In this document: piece by piece, positions 1 through 7,434 of the stretch
Numbering within the stretch: the first letter of the stretch is position 1
Layout of the letters: each line of letters begins with the position of its first letter
Source: Niabella agricola
GTDB taxonomy: Bacteria > Bacteroidota > Bacteroidia > Chitinophagales > Chitinophagaceae
Direction: 5' to 3'
Assembly: GCF_021538615.1 (NCBI RefSeq)
Contig: NZ_JAJHIZ010000003.1
Location: 1,984,001 to 2,048,000, forward strand
Length of the DNA stretch: 64,000 nucleotides
Translations under genes and position numbers: made by a program
The notes under the pieces: model-generated
Databases searched by the model: none
Told to the model about the DNA's origin: nothing
Seen by the model: the letters and a program-made list of their open reading frames with translations, nothing else

Positions 1-189
1 AATTACGATACCAACGACCGGATGTATTGTTCGGAATTTGTGTTCAAAAGCGTCAATAAAAGTATGAATGGCCGCCTTTCAACCGTCATCCGCCGGCAGA
101 CGGCACCGGTTTATATTTCGATCGACGACCTGTTTTTAAATGACTGGGCTCTTCCTGTAAAAAATATCAGCTATATTCGGTTACAATAA
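1..189 (+). CDS. C-terminal fragment of a YiiX/YebB-like cysteine peptidase
   Basis: An open frame enters from the left edge and stops at 187-189, giving 62 residues. It contains DRMYCSEFV near its start, the YCSE-type motif that carries the nucleophilic cysteine in the permuted NlpC/P60 (YiiX/YebB, DUF830-like) families, where the Cys lies late in the chain. The upstream His motif and any signal sequence are outside the window, so the assignment rests on one motif. Family members are papain-like amidases or hydrolases acting on peptidoglycan or lipids; the substrate here cannot be inferred. Confidence 0.6.
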   Translation, partial: NYDTNDRMYCSEFVFKSVNKSMNGRLSTVIRRQTAPVYISIDDLFLNDWALPVKNISYIRLQ

Positions 190-256
190 TGCGGTTCATC
201 TTTCAACCCACATACCTTATCCCGGTGATCCGGCACGCTATCTGTAATTAAGTACC

Positions 257-264
257 TACATTTG
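257..264 (+). promoter_or_regulatory. Bacteroidota -7 promoter box
   Basis: TACATTTG matches the TAnnTTTG consensus exactly and lies 23 nt before the ATG at 287. No clear TTTG -33 element is visible at the expected distance, so only the -7 half is supported. Confidence 0.45.
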
Positions 265-286
265 CACTCTAAAACCAATTTACATT

Positions 287-943
287 ATGAAAAAAATTAT
301 TCAGTTGCTGCCCGTTGCCCTCCTGCTGGTAGCAGGTATTGTAGGATGTCAATCAAGCAATGACCCCAAAGCGGTCCTGGTTCATTTCTTTGAACTGCTT
401 GCAAAAAAAGATATCGACGGCGCGGCAAAGCTGGCTACGAAAGACAGTAAATCCACACTGGACATGATCAAAAAGGGAATGGATATGGCTCAGAAAATGG
501 ATACCGCTGCCCAAAAAACAGACCCCGCAAAAGAATTCAGGGATGTAGAGTTCGGCGATCCCCGTATTTCCGGCGATACAGCATATGTTAAAGTAAGCAG
601 CAAAAGTAAAAAACAGGATCCTTCCGAGATATCCCTGGTGAAGGAAGACGGCCAGTGGAAGGTAGATTTTTCCATGGCAGCACTGATGAAAATGGGCATG
701 AACAAAATGCAGGAATCCGGGGGTGCCGAAGGACTGGAGCATCCCAATGTTTCACCGGAGCAGGTAGAACAGGCACAGAAAATGGCCGACAGCGTTTTAA
801 AGAATATGGATCCTCAAAAGCTGAAAGAGATCGAGGGAATGGTAAATTCCGAGCAGGCGCAAAAAATGGCGGATAGCGTTTTGAAACATGTGGACCCTAA
901 AAAGGTGGAAGAGATCCGGAAAAGCCTGGAAAAGACAAAATAA
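287..943 (+). CDS. Lipoprotein with NTF2-like (DUF4878-type) domain
   Basis: 218 residues. The N-terminus is a lipoprotein signal (hydrophobic residues 5-20, lipobox ending at Cys21), so the mature protein should be membrane-anchored. Residues 26-130 follow the pattern of the DUF4878/NTF2-like lipoproteins (KAVLVHFFELLAKKDIDGAAKLAT, then a DGQWKVDF strand), a small cone-shaped fold whose ligand is unknown. The tail holds two copies of a 22-residue unit (about 162-183 and 190-211), each beginning QAQKMADSVLK and rich in Lys/Glu, probably a helical hairpin. The next gene, 36 bp downstream, is a shorter relative. Function is unknown. Confidence 0.75.
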   Translation: MKKIIQLLPVALLLVAGIVGCQSSNDPKAVLVHFFELLAKKDIDGAAKLATKDSKSTLDMIKKGMDMAQKMDTAAQKTDPAKEFRDVEFGDPRISGDTAYVKVSSKSKKQDPSEISLVKEDGQWKVDFSMAALMKMGMNKMQESGGAEGLEHPNVSPEQVEQAQKMADSVLKNMDPQKLKEIEGMVNSEQAQKMADSVLKHVDPKKVEEIRKSLEKTK

Positions 944-979
944 GCAGTAAGAGAGCATAAAGTTGTTTATCTTGCAGGA

Positions 980-1390
980 ATGAAAAGAACTGGTTTTTAC
1001 TTTTTGTTCCTGCTTTTTTTATTGCCCGCCTGTTTGCCCGACAAGTCGGATAAAAACGAACCTGGTGATTCGGATATTGATGCCGCCCGCAATTTTATAC
1101 AGGCCGCCCTGAGGGGGAATTTTAAAAGCGCAGCCACCTATATGCTGCATGATTCGGCAAACGACGAACGACTGGATGCTGTGGCCCGCATGCCACGCAG
1201 TTCGGATGAAAAACAAGGGCTCTGGGATGCCTCTATCAATATCCATCAGCGCAAATTGCTGAACGATTCTGTAAGCATTATCGTTTATTCCAACTCCTAT
1301 TACAAAGACAATAAGGACACGCTGAAAGTAGTGAAGAAAGACGGAACCTGGCTGGTAGACTTTAAATACCTGTTTGCCCCCAACAAATAA
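980..1390 (+). CDS. Small NTF2-like lipoprotein, relative of the upstream gene
   Basis: 136 residues with a lipoprotein signal (lipobox LLPAC, Cys18). The mature part has the same plan as the preceding lipoprotein: a helix (ARNFIQAALRGNFKSAATYM) and a terminal strand pair ending DGTWLVDFKYLF, as in DUF4878/NTF2-like proteins. It lacks the repeated C-terminal tail. The 36-bp gap and shared orientation suggest co-transcription and origin by tandem duplication followed by divergence. No catalytic residues are apparent; the role is unknown. Confidence 0.7.
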   Translation: MKRTGFYFLFLLFLLPACLPDKSDKNEPGDSDIDAARNFIQAALRGNFKSAATYMLHDSANDERLDAVARMPRSSDEKQGLWDASINIHQRKLLNDSVSIIVYSNSYYKDNKDTLKVVKKDGTWLVDFKYLFAPNK

Positions 1391-1440
1391 ACCGTCTGCA
1401 AGAAATAGAGGCTGAAGAACATTCCGATTAAAAAACTTGT

Positions 1441-1448
1441 TATTTTTG
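1441..1448 (+). promoter_or_regulatory. -7 promoter box of the pyrophosphatase gene
   Basis: TATTTTTG matches TAnnTTTG exactly, 48 nt upstream of the chosen ATG at 1497. The longer frame opening at 1437 would put this box inside the coding region, which supports the later start. Confidence 0.45.
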
Positions 1449-1496
1449 ATTGAATCGAGGAACGGGAAACTGACGATCCCTTATCGACAAAAAAAT

Positions 1497-2054
1497 ATGA
1501 ATACGATGGCAACAATCACACACCCATGGCACGGAGTTAGTTATGGAGCAGGCGCACCGGAAATTGTAAATGCAATCATTGAGATACCGGAGGGGTCACG
1601 TGCTAAATACGAAATTGATAAAGAAACGGGATTGTTAAAACTGGACAGGGTCATCTATTCATCCTTCCACTACCCGGTCAATTATGGCTTTATCCCCAAA
1701 ACGCTTGGACAGGATCATGATCCGCTGGACATCCTGGTACTTTGCTCGCAAACCATCCGCTCCTTTTGTTTGGTAAGAGCCAAGGTAATCGGCAATATGC
1801 AAATGATTGACAGCGGTGAGCGTGATGATAAGATCATTGCTGTAGCCATTGACGATCCTTCAGTAAACCACTACGAAAACATTGACGAACTGCCGCATCA
1901 TTTCCTGCTGGAAATGCGTAATTTTTTTGAACAATATAAAGTGCTTGAGAGCAAAAAAGTAGAGATTGATACCTTCCAGGATAAGGAAACGGCATTATCC
2001 ATTATTTCGGAAGCGATCGACTACTACAAGAAAAAGTTCAAAGAAATGCCTTAA
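1497..2054 (+). CDS. ppa: Inorganic pyrophosphatase (family I)
   Basis: 185 residues. Hydrolyses cytosolic pyrophosphate to phosphate, driving biosynthetic reactions. The sequence shows the family I features: an N-terminal WHGVSYG block, IEIPEGSRAKYEIDKETG, the YPVNYGFIP strand and the metal-binding DHDPLDILVL motif, with a Lys-rich C-terminal helix. The frame stays open back to 1437, but those extra 20 residues do not resemble the family and overlap a -7 box, so ATG 1497 (or the ATG three codons later, 1506) is preferred. It is short for the family but complete. The gene at 2069 follows after 14 bp. Confidence 0.95.
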   Translation: MNTMATITHPWHGVSYGAGAPEIVNAIIEIPEGSRAKYEIDKETGLLKLDRVIYSSFHYPVNYGFIPKTLGQDHDPLDILVLCSQTIRSFCLVRAKVIGNMQMIDSGERDDKIIAVAIDDPSVNHYENIDELPHHFLLEMRNFFEQYKVLESKKVEIDTFQDKETALSIISEAIDYYKKKFKEMP

Positions 2055-2068
2055 TTACTGTTTTTGAA

Positions 2069-2734
2069 ATGAAGCACCTGCTTGCCATTCTGTTTTTTGT
2101 AGGCGTTGCCGCATCGGCTTCCGCGCAGGAACAGTTTTATAAAGTGGTGAAGGAGTATTTCAGGGTTAATCCGTTTGCCGGGCGGTTTTCGGCCTTTGTG
2201 AACGCCGTTAAAACGGATCCGGAATTAAAAATTACTGACGATACAGAGAAAACAGATACCAGCCTTTTTAATATACAGGGCGATTATAAAACATTTAACC
2301 CATTTGCCATCCGCGCCCGGAGAGTTGAAATGCTCTTGGGAGAAAAAGAGCTGGTCATCCGGCAGCGGAACCAAGTGCTGGATACCTTTGTTTTTTATCA
2401 GATCACCGGTTTTTTCGACAGTACCGTTCAAACAGCAAAAGCGGTACAAAAGGAATATAAACGGATCTGCAAAAAAATAAAAAGAGACCTCCCGCAGGGA
2501 GAAGAAATTTTACTAACCCAGGTCAAGGGCATCCGCAACGGCGCCCTTACCAACCTTACATCCAGGGGATCTGCATCGCCACCGATATCGATTGGCTGGT
2601 ATTTAAAAAACGATGGCGAACTGGCATTGTTGGTTGCCCTTCGAATGAACTACATCAATAACCGGGCAGTTCCCCGTGGTGGTTATTTTTCCCTCAGGCA
2701 ATATATGAACTGGTTTACACTTCCGGCGGATTAA
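2069..2734 (+). CDS. Exported protein of unknown function
   Basis: 221 residues with a clear signal peptide (hydrophobic residues 4-17, likely cleavage after ASASA). There is no lipobox, so a periplasmic location is likely. I recognise no family. It is rich in charged and aromatic residues, with mixed helical (QTAKAVQKEYKRICKKIKRDL) and strand segments. It lies 14 bp after ppa, so it may be co-transcribed, and its last 20 bp overlap the end of the convergent NlpC/P60 gene. Confidence 0.65.
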   Translation: MKHLLAILFFVGVAASASAQEQFYKVVKEYFRVNPFAGRFSAFVNAVKTDPELKITDDTEKTDTSLFNIQGDYKTFNPFAIRARRVEMLLGEKELVIRQRNQVLDTFVFYQITGFFDSTVQTAKAVQKEYKRICKKIKRDLPQGEEILLTQVKGIRNGALTNLTSRGSASPPISIGWYLKNDGELALLVALRMNYINNRAVPRGGYFSLRQYMNWFTLPAD

Positions 2735-3509
2735 ATTGGGGCATGCGCTTGATCAGTTTCAGCTGGTGCGTACGCTTTCCTGTATCCTGCCGGATGATAC
2801 CCTTTTTATCGATCGTATCAATCCGCACATTCCCCGATGCATGAATAATCCTGTCTGGCCCTAACAGGATGCCCACATGTACAATTTCCTGGCGGTCATC
2901 AAAAAATGCCAGGTCTCCTATTTGTGCATCCTGCAGTTTTTTTACCAGCTTGCCTTCCTGGGCCTGCTGCCAGGCGTCCCGCAGTAATGCAATCCCGGCC
3001 ATTTTAAAAATCGTTTGCGCAAAACCGCTGCAATCTACGCCCAGTATGGTTTTACCGCCCCACAAATAGGGAGCATTCAGCCATTGGCGGGCATGCTTTT
3101 CAATGGCCGCGCGATATTCCTCCGGGTTTGCAGCAGGTGCGGCAACGGCACCCTGGTAATGGTATTCCCAAAACCCAACCTTCCCGCGGCCCTGAACAGG
3201 TTCCCAGATGCTGGCGCCCATGGGGATGTGCATTGGCAATCCGTTCACCCCGATCGTATTTAACAGATCGCCCGCCAGCGCGGGCATTAGCGGGCTTCGG
3301 GCTGTTTCTTTATCGATTTCATGAAGCATATGATGGGTAACCCATCCCTTATAACCATCGTAGAGGCTTCTTACCTTATACCAGCCTTTTTCCTTAAACG
3401 ACAGGATGGCAACCTTTTCACCAAACAACAACTGGTTCACCATTTCATATTTATGATGCGGCTTCTTCCGAACCGGTGCTACCGGCATTACCACGATCCC
3501 ATATTTCAT
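2715..3509 (-). CDS. NlpC/P60 cysteine hydrolase with N-terminal SH3-like domain
   Basis: 264 residues. Residues 1-62 form a bacterial SH3-like module (APVRKKP, GEKVAILSFKEKGWYKVR, YKGWV), and 130-255 the NlpC/P60 domain with nucleophile Cys160 in GVDCSGF, His211 in IVHVGIL and the second polar/His position in RIIHASG (His223). Enzymes of this architecture cut gamma-D-glutamyl-diaminopimelate bonds of peptidoglycan stem peptides, often of recycled or imported muropeptides. No signal peptide is visible, which fits a cytoplasmic recycling enzyme, although a missed upstream start cannot be excluded. The gene is convergent with, and overlaps by 20 bp, the exported protein at 2069. Confidence 0.9.
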   Translation of the reverse strand: MKYGIVVMPVAPVRKKPHHKYEMVNQLLFGEKVAILSFKEKGWYKVRSLYDGYKGWVTHHMLHEIDKETARSPLMPALAGDLLNTIGVNGLPMHIPMGASIWEPVQGRGKVGFWEYHYQGAVAAPAANPEEYRAAIEKHARQWLNAPYLWGGKTILGVDCSGFAQTIFKMAGIALLRDAWQQAQEGKLVKKLQDAQIGDLAFFDDRQEIVHVGILLGPDRIIHASGNVRIDTIDKKGIIRQDTGKRTHQLKLIKRMPQFNPPEV

Positions 3510-3546
3510 AGCTTTATTTTTTAAAGAAGGATAAAGATAGGCCCCT

Positions 3547-3716
3547 TCGGGAATTTAAAATTAAGAATGTAAAATATTAAATGTAGAAGTGATAATGCCG
3601 TTGCTGCTCCGTGAACTTCCTCCAGTAGGCATTCTACAGGCGTTAGACGACAGGTAGACAATAGACCATATCTGACATCTGGTGTCTGATATCTTGTATC
3701 TGGCATCTGATATCCA
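3547..3716 (-). repeat. Composite dispersed intergenic repeat, copy 1
   Basis: Read on the minus strand, this segment begins with degenerate runs of GATGCCAGATAC and ATATCAGACA type, continues through GTCTATTG and TCTAAC, then GGAGGAAGTTCACGGAGCA, CGGCATTATCACTTCTACAT and ends in TTCCCGAAGGG. The same blocks in the same order occur on the plus strand at about 20326-20520, and the second half again at 20613-20699. It fills most of the gap between the NlpC/P60 gene and the sigma factor and contains no credible gene. Confidence 0.7.
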
Positions 3717-3767
3717 ACCCTAATATTCGATCGTTTAAATTCCAAAGGGTATGGAATCCGGGTATTC

Positions 3768-3798
3768 TTGCATCTTATTAATAGTTTAAATACCTTTA
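3768..3798 (+). promoter_or_regulatory. Promoter of the ECF sigma gene (TTG-N20-TACCTTTA)
   Basis: TTG at 3768-3770, a 20-nt spacer and TACCTTTA at 3791-3798 match the Bacteroidota -33/-7 pattern with one mismatch in the last base of the -7 box. The expected start of transcription (about 5-7 nt downstream) coincides with the GTG at 3804, suggesting a leaderless or nearly leaderless mRNA. Confidence 0.4.
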
Positions 3799-3803
3799 TT
3801 TGC

Positions 3804-4382
3804 GTGAACCAAAGCCGTTATGACCATATAGGCGACCAGGAATTACTCCGCCGGTATCTGCAGGACCACGACAGTGTGTGGCTGGGCGTGCTCCTGGAGC
3901 GGTATACATTGTTGCTTTTTGGTGTATGCATGAAATACCTGAAGGACGAAACTGAGGCACAGGACGCCGTTCAGCAGATCTTCCTGAAGGTAGTGCAGGA
4001 AGTACATAAGTACAAGATCGATTATTTTAAATCCTGGCTGTATACGGTGGCCAAAAATTATTGTCTTACAGTATTACGCGATAAAAAACGGAATATTCCG
4101 GTAGCGCTGACGGAAAACGTTCAAATTACTGATCATCCGGAAGAGGCCCATGAAAAAACACCCATCAGTCCAGAACTTTTGCAAGATGCCCTGGACGCGT
4201 TGAGCGAAGAGCAGCGGCAATCGGTAATTTTGTTTTACCTGAAGAAAAAGAGTTACCAGGAAATCAGCGCATCGGAAGGATATAGTCTGTTGCAGGTAAA
4301 AAGTTATATTCAGAATGGTAAACGGAATCTGAAATTGCTGATCCAGAAAATGCTTAAAAAAGCAAAGAAAGAGAATGGCTGA
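3804..4382 (+). CDS. ECF-type RNA polymerase sigma factor
   Basis: About 192 residues from GTG 3804. Region 2 is visible in LLRRYLQDHDSVWLGVLLERYT, then DETEAQDAVQQIFLKV and FKSWLYTVAKNYC; region 4 in DALDALSEEQRQSVILFYLKK and YQEISASEGYSLLQVKSYIQ. It directs core RNA polymerase to a small regulon. The frame can be opened at TTG 3768, but that TTG forms the -33 element of a promoter and no ATG precedes the sigma domain, so GTG 3804 is preferred. It overlaps the downstream membrane protein by 8 bp, the usual arrangement of a sigma factor with its inhibitor. Confidence 0.85.
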   Translation: MNQSRYDHIGDQELLRRYLQDHDSVWLGVLLERYTLLLFGVCMKYLKDETEAQDAVQQIFLKVVQEVHKYKIDYFKSWLYTVAKNYCLTVLRDKKRNIPVALTENVQITDHPEEAHEKTPISPELLQDALDALSEEQRQSVILFYLKKKSYQEISASEGYSLLQVKSYIQNGKRNLKLLIQKMLKKAKKENG

Positions 4383-4737
4383 AGATTTAAAAGACATATT
4401 ATCCCATTTAAATAAAGAGGTGAGCCAGGAAACCTTGCTCCGGTATCTAAAGAAAGAACTGGGCCGGGAGGAAGAGCACGAGGTAGAGCGGCAACTGCTT
4501 GAGGATCCGTTTTACAATGATGCAGTGGAGGGTTTGCAGGACGTGGAAAATCCGGAACGGCTACTGCTGATCGCCGAAGCCCTGAACCGCGACCTTAAAA
4601 AACGCACAGAGAAGAAAAGAAAGGAGCGCAGCAAACGACACCTGCAGCCGCAATGGTGGCTTTATTTTTCCATTCTGATCCTGCTGATCCTGCTGGTGCT
4701 GATCTATCTCCTCCTTCATGGAAGAATGCCAAGTTGA
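4375..4737 (+). CDS. Probable membrane-bound anti-sigma partner
   Basis: 120 residues with an acidic helical N-terminal half (residues 5-75), a highly basic stretch (74-90) and one transmembrane helix (about 94-114) ending just before the C-terminus. The topology, cytoplasmic helical domain then C-terminal anchor, together with the 8-bp overlap with the ECF sigma gene, suggests a sigma-sequestering protein. No zinc-finger (HxxxCxxC) or FecR domain is present, and no periplasmic sensor follows the helix, so a signal would have to act through another protein. Anti-sigma function is inferred from context. Confidence 0.6.
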   Translation: MAEDLKDILSHLNKEVSQETLLRYLKKELGREEEHEVERQLLEDPFYNDAVEGLQDVENPERLLLIAEALNRDLKKRTEKKRKERSKRHLQPQWWLYFSILILLILLVLIYLLLHGRMPS

Positions 4738-4870
4738 TTATAATCAATGAATTGCCTTTTAAAATCGCTTTTCTGTGCGTTGAATGTGCAAAAAATGAAC
4801 TCAACATTAAGTTTGTATTAAGTTTACATTAATTCTGTTAACAGGAGCCTGCAAGCGCTGTTTACGGTTG

Positions 4871-4878
4871 TACCTTTG
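4871..4878 (+). promoter_or_regulatory. -7 promoter box TACCTTTG
   Basis: Exact TAnnTTTG match, 18 nt before ATG 4897. It overlaps the TTG (4876) that would otherwise be read as a start codon, so it decides the start of the next gene. Confidence 0.55.
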
Positions 4879-4896
4879 CAGCATAAATTTTTTGTT

Positions 4897-5361
4897 ATGC
4901 AATGGAAGACTATTACATCCAGCCTTGGGAACACCGGATTTGGATTGTGGTACAATGGTCAAAAAATGCTAACCCTCGCATACAAACCGAAATCGGATTC
5001 GGTTTACCTGGAATCAAAAGATGGGGAAAAAAGACTGTTTCATTATAAAAAGAAAGGCCTTTTTAAAAATAAGCGGGTATTGGAGAATGAGTATGGAGCA
5101 GAATTGGGAAAAATCTCCAGGGAAGGACGTCAGAAATATATTGAAGTAGACGATAAACGGTTTTACCTGAATTTTAAAAATGACAATAACAATGTTATTG
5201 AAATTATTGACGAAGCCGGACAAAAGCCGGTAGCCGTTTGCTCCGTTGAAGGCGAAAACCCGAGCGATGCCACCAATTACAGCCTGCTCATGGTCATGTG
5301 CTTTTACCTTTTCCAGCCCAAAAATTATAATCAGATCGCCGCAGCGAGAGCTGCTGTTTAA
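4897..5361 (+). CDS. Hypothetical cytosolic protein, possibly LURP-one/tubby-like fold
   Basis: 154 residues from ATG 4897 (an earlier TTG at 4876 lies inside a -7 promoter box). There is no signal peptide. The sequence is a succession of short strands separated by turns (GFGLWYNGQKMLTLAYK, SVYLESKDGEKRLFHYKK, ENEYGAELGKI, KYIEVDDKRFYLNF) with a hydrophobic C-terminal helix (NYSLLMVMCFYLF). That layout recalls the LURP-one/scramblase-like beta-barrel with central helix, but the resemblance is by eye and weak. It ends 4 bp into the convergent Mur ligase gene. Confidence 0.6.
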   Translation: MQWKTITSSLGNTGFGLWYNGQKMLTLAYKPKSDSVYLESKDGEKRLFHYKKKGLFKNKRVLENEYGAELGKISREGRQKYIEVDDKRFYLNFKNDNNNVIEIIDEAGQKPVAVCSVEGENPSDATNYSLLMVMCFYLFQPKNYNQIAAARAAV

Positions 5362-6737
5362 AGTTCGCTGTAGATTTTTTTAGCAAATTGTTCCAGCGAG
5401 GGATCGCGTGCTCCCATTAAAAGCAGGGTGGTACCCGGTTGCAGGTGACCGCCCGCTGCAGTAAGCAGCTGATCCCGGTTTTCTACAAAATACGCATTTT
5501 TACCTTCGGCTTTCAGGTCATTGATCAGGTCGCCCGCAGAAATATCCTTTGTGGTGGTTCCTCCCGCATAAAAGATTTCGCTCATCCAGATCTCGTCCTG
5601 TGGTCTTAATGCATTGCCGATCTCTTCCACAAATTCTTTACGTAAAAATTTGGTAGGTGTATACCCATGGGGTTGGAACCATGCCACTACTTTATCTGAA
5701 ACCGGCTGGCAGGACCGGATAGCGGCGGCACATTTGACCGGATTATGCGCAAAATCATCTACCACCCAAACCCCGTTCTTCTGCCCCAGCACCTGCGCCC
5801 TCCGGTAAATACCTTCATATTGTTTCAATGCATGGGCTGCGGTTTCCAGGGGCACACCAGCCAGAGCAGCGGCCGTGGCAGCTGCTACCGCATTCTCCAT
5901 ATTATGATGTCCCAGCAGGTTCAGCTCAAATAATTGACCATTGAGCATAAAGGATATTTGGAATCCCTCCTGTTTAAAACCGGTTGCCTGGAATCCGGCG
6001 CCGGCACAGTTTTTATCCGTACAGAAATCATTTACAGGGTCCGCAGACAATTTCAGCGAATGTGCATTCGACCGGTTTACAGAAAACCGGTTGCTGTTAT
6101 GCTTAAAAGTTTCAAACACCTGCATCAGCTCTTCCAGTTCCTTATGATCTTTTTCGATATTCAGTAATAATCCCACTTCGGGATGATATTGCACAATGGA
6201 TCCGTCGCTTTCATCCGCCTCGATCACCAGCCAGTCTCCTGCGCCTACAAAAGCATTGCCAATTCTTCCCTTTTTGATCAGTGCAACCAGCCCGGCTCCG
6301 CTGATCACTGAGGGCTGCAGGCCTCCTTGTTGCAGGATATCAAACAACATACCTGTAGTGGTGCTTTTGCCGCTGGTACCGCCTACGGCAATGGTCTTTT
6401 TACTCGCGGCAATCAATGCCAGCAATTCAGAACGACGGATCACGGGGATATTCAGCGCTCTTGCTTTCCGGATCTCTTCCACTGTATCTTCAATGGCGGT
6501 TGAGGCTACCACCAGGTCGGTATCCGCAGTGATCCCTTCCCCGTTCTGTAAAAAGCAGCGGATGCCTTCAGCTTCCAGTTTTTCTTTTATATCACCGGCC
6601 TTTCCTTCATTAAAAAAACGGTCGCTCCCGGAAACGTTTTTACCAATACCCTGTAAATACTGTGCAATAGCGCTCATGCCGGCACCGGCCACACCAATAA
6701 AAAAGGGGGTTTTGAATTGTTCTAAACTGGTCACCAT
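5358..6737 (-). CDS. MurC-like Mur ligase with altered signature motifs
   Basis: 459 residues from ATG 6737; a longer frame to 6818 adds residues that do not look like the family. The three-domain Mur ligase plan is clear: N-terminal FFIGVAGAGMSAIA (residues 12-25) with VSGSD, an ATP-binding loop GGTSGKSTTTG (119-129), VIEADESDGS, NIEKDHKE, then YRRAQVLG and VVDDFAHNP. It resembles UDP-N-acetylmuramate-L-alanine ligase (MurC) more than Mpl, but the usual GTHGKTTT reads GTSGKSTTT and DDYxHHP reads DDFAHNP. It may be a paralogue with a different amino-acid or recycling substrate rather than the essential MurC. It follows the SusCD locus but is probably unrelated to it. Confidence 0.8.
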   Translation of the reverse strand: MVTSLEQFKTPFFIGVAGAGMSAIAQYLQGIGKNVSGSDRFFNEGKAGDIKEKLEAEGIRCFLQNGEGITADTDLVVASTAIEDTVEEIRKARALNIPVIRRSELLALIAASKKTIAVGGTSGKSTTTGMLFDILQQGGLQPSVISGAGLVALIKKGRIGNAFVGAGDWLVIEADESDGSIVQYHPEVGLLLNIEKDHKELEELMQVFETFKHNSNRFSVNRSNAHSLKLSADPVNDFCTDKNCAGAGFQATGFKQEGFQISFMLNGQLFELNLLGHHNMENAVAAATAAALAGVPLETAAHALKQYEGIYRRAQVLGQKNGVWVVDDFAHNPVKCAAAIRSCQPVSDKVVAWFQPHGYTPTKFLRKEFVEEIGNALRPQDEIWMSEIFYAGGTTTKDISAGDLINDLKAEGKNAYFVENRDQLLTAAGGHLQPGTTLLLMGARDPSLEQFAKKIYSEL

Positions 6738-6892
6738 AGATGGCAAATGTCGGTAAAAAACAGATGCCATTGTTTCAGAAAAAGCAGGAACTGCCGCCTG
6801 CTTTGCAAATCCGGGCAACCGCGGGATCCGGAAGATCAGCGAATACAGATAACCTGAAAATTCTTCAGGTCAGGTGCAGACGTTGTCCCATT

Positions 6893-7405
6893 CTAGTTAA
6901 TTACCAGCGGTCGCAAATGCCCGTTGGCAAAGGTATCTACAGTGTATTGTTCCGTGGTATTGCCAAGGATGTGGATCGTTACCCTTCGGGAACCCGGAGC
7001 CGCTGCATTGAGCAGCTTCACATAAATCGTATCTTTGGCTTGCACGGCTTTTGAAAACGTAAGGGAAAAACGGCCATCACCGTCAGGCTGCAACGCCGTG
7101 CCATTCCGGTCTGTGATTTCAAAATCGGTTCCCCGGACCGCGCGGTTGGATATGCGTGCCGTATCGGCGATATAATACGCCACAGCATCATAGTTGCGGG
7201 TAAACGATGAATAAAACTGTACCGGCAGCTTTAACAATCCTGCCTGGCTGCGCTGCACCCGAACGGTGTCATTGGTATTGGGATAAAAGACCAGGTAGTA
7301 GTGATGCGCATACTCCTCCACTCCCTTCGGGTAATCTTTGTCTTCACAGGACGCCAGTATATATAACAGGCTAAAAACAACGGCCATATATTTGATCCAT
7401 TTCAT
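6893..7405 (-). CDS. SusE-like/DUF4843-type surface lipoprotein
   Basis: 170 residues with a lipoprotein signal (lipobox ILASC, Cys20) followed by acidic residues, the pattern that favours surface export in Bacteroidota. The rest is predicted beta-rich with YYLVFYPNTNDTVRVQ, VQFYSS and a closing KLLN...RRVTIHILGN, resembling DUF4843-type lipoproteins encoded after SusD. It is the last gene of the sigma-FecR-SusC-SusD locus, 29 bp after SusD, and probably sits with the SusCD complex to bind ligand. No enzyme motif is seen. Confidence 0.7.
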   Translation of the reverse strand: MKWIKYMAVVFSLLYILASCEDKDYPKGVEEYAHHYYLVFYPNTNDTVRVQRSQAGLLKLPVQFYSSFTRNYDAVAYYIADTARISNRAVRGTDFEITDRNGTALQPDGDGRFSLTFSKAVQAKDTIYVKLLNAAAPGSRRVTIHILGNTTEQYTVDTFANGHLRPLVIN

Positions 7406-7434
7406 TGCTGAAAAATTTAATACTTAAAATAAGG

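Noticed and set aside
4876..4896. TTG start giving a 161-residue protein
   Set aside because: The TTG is the last part of an exact TACCTTTG -7 box; ATG 4897 is a better start.
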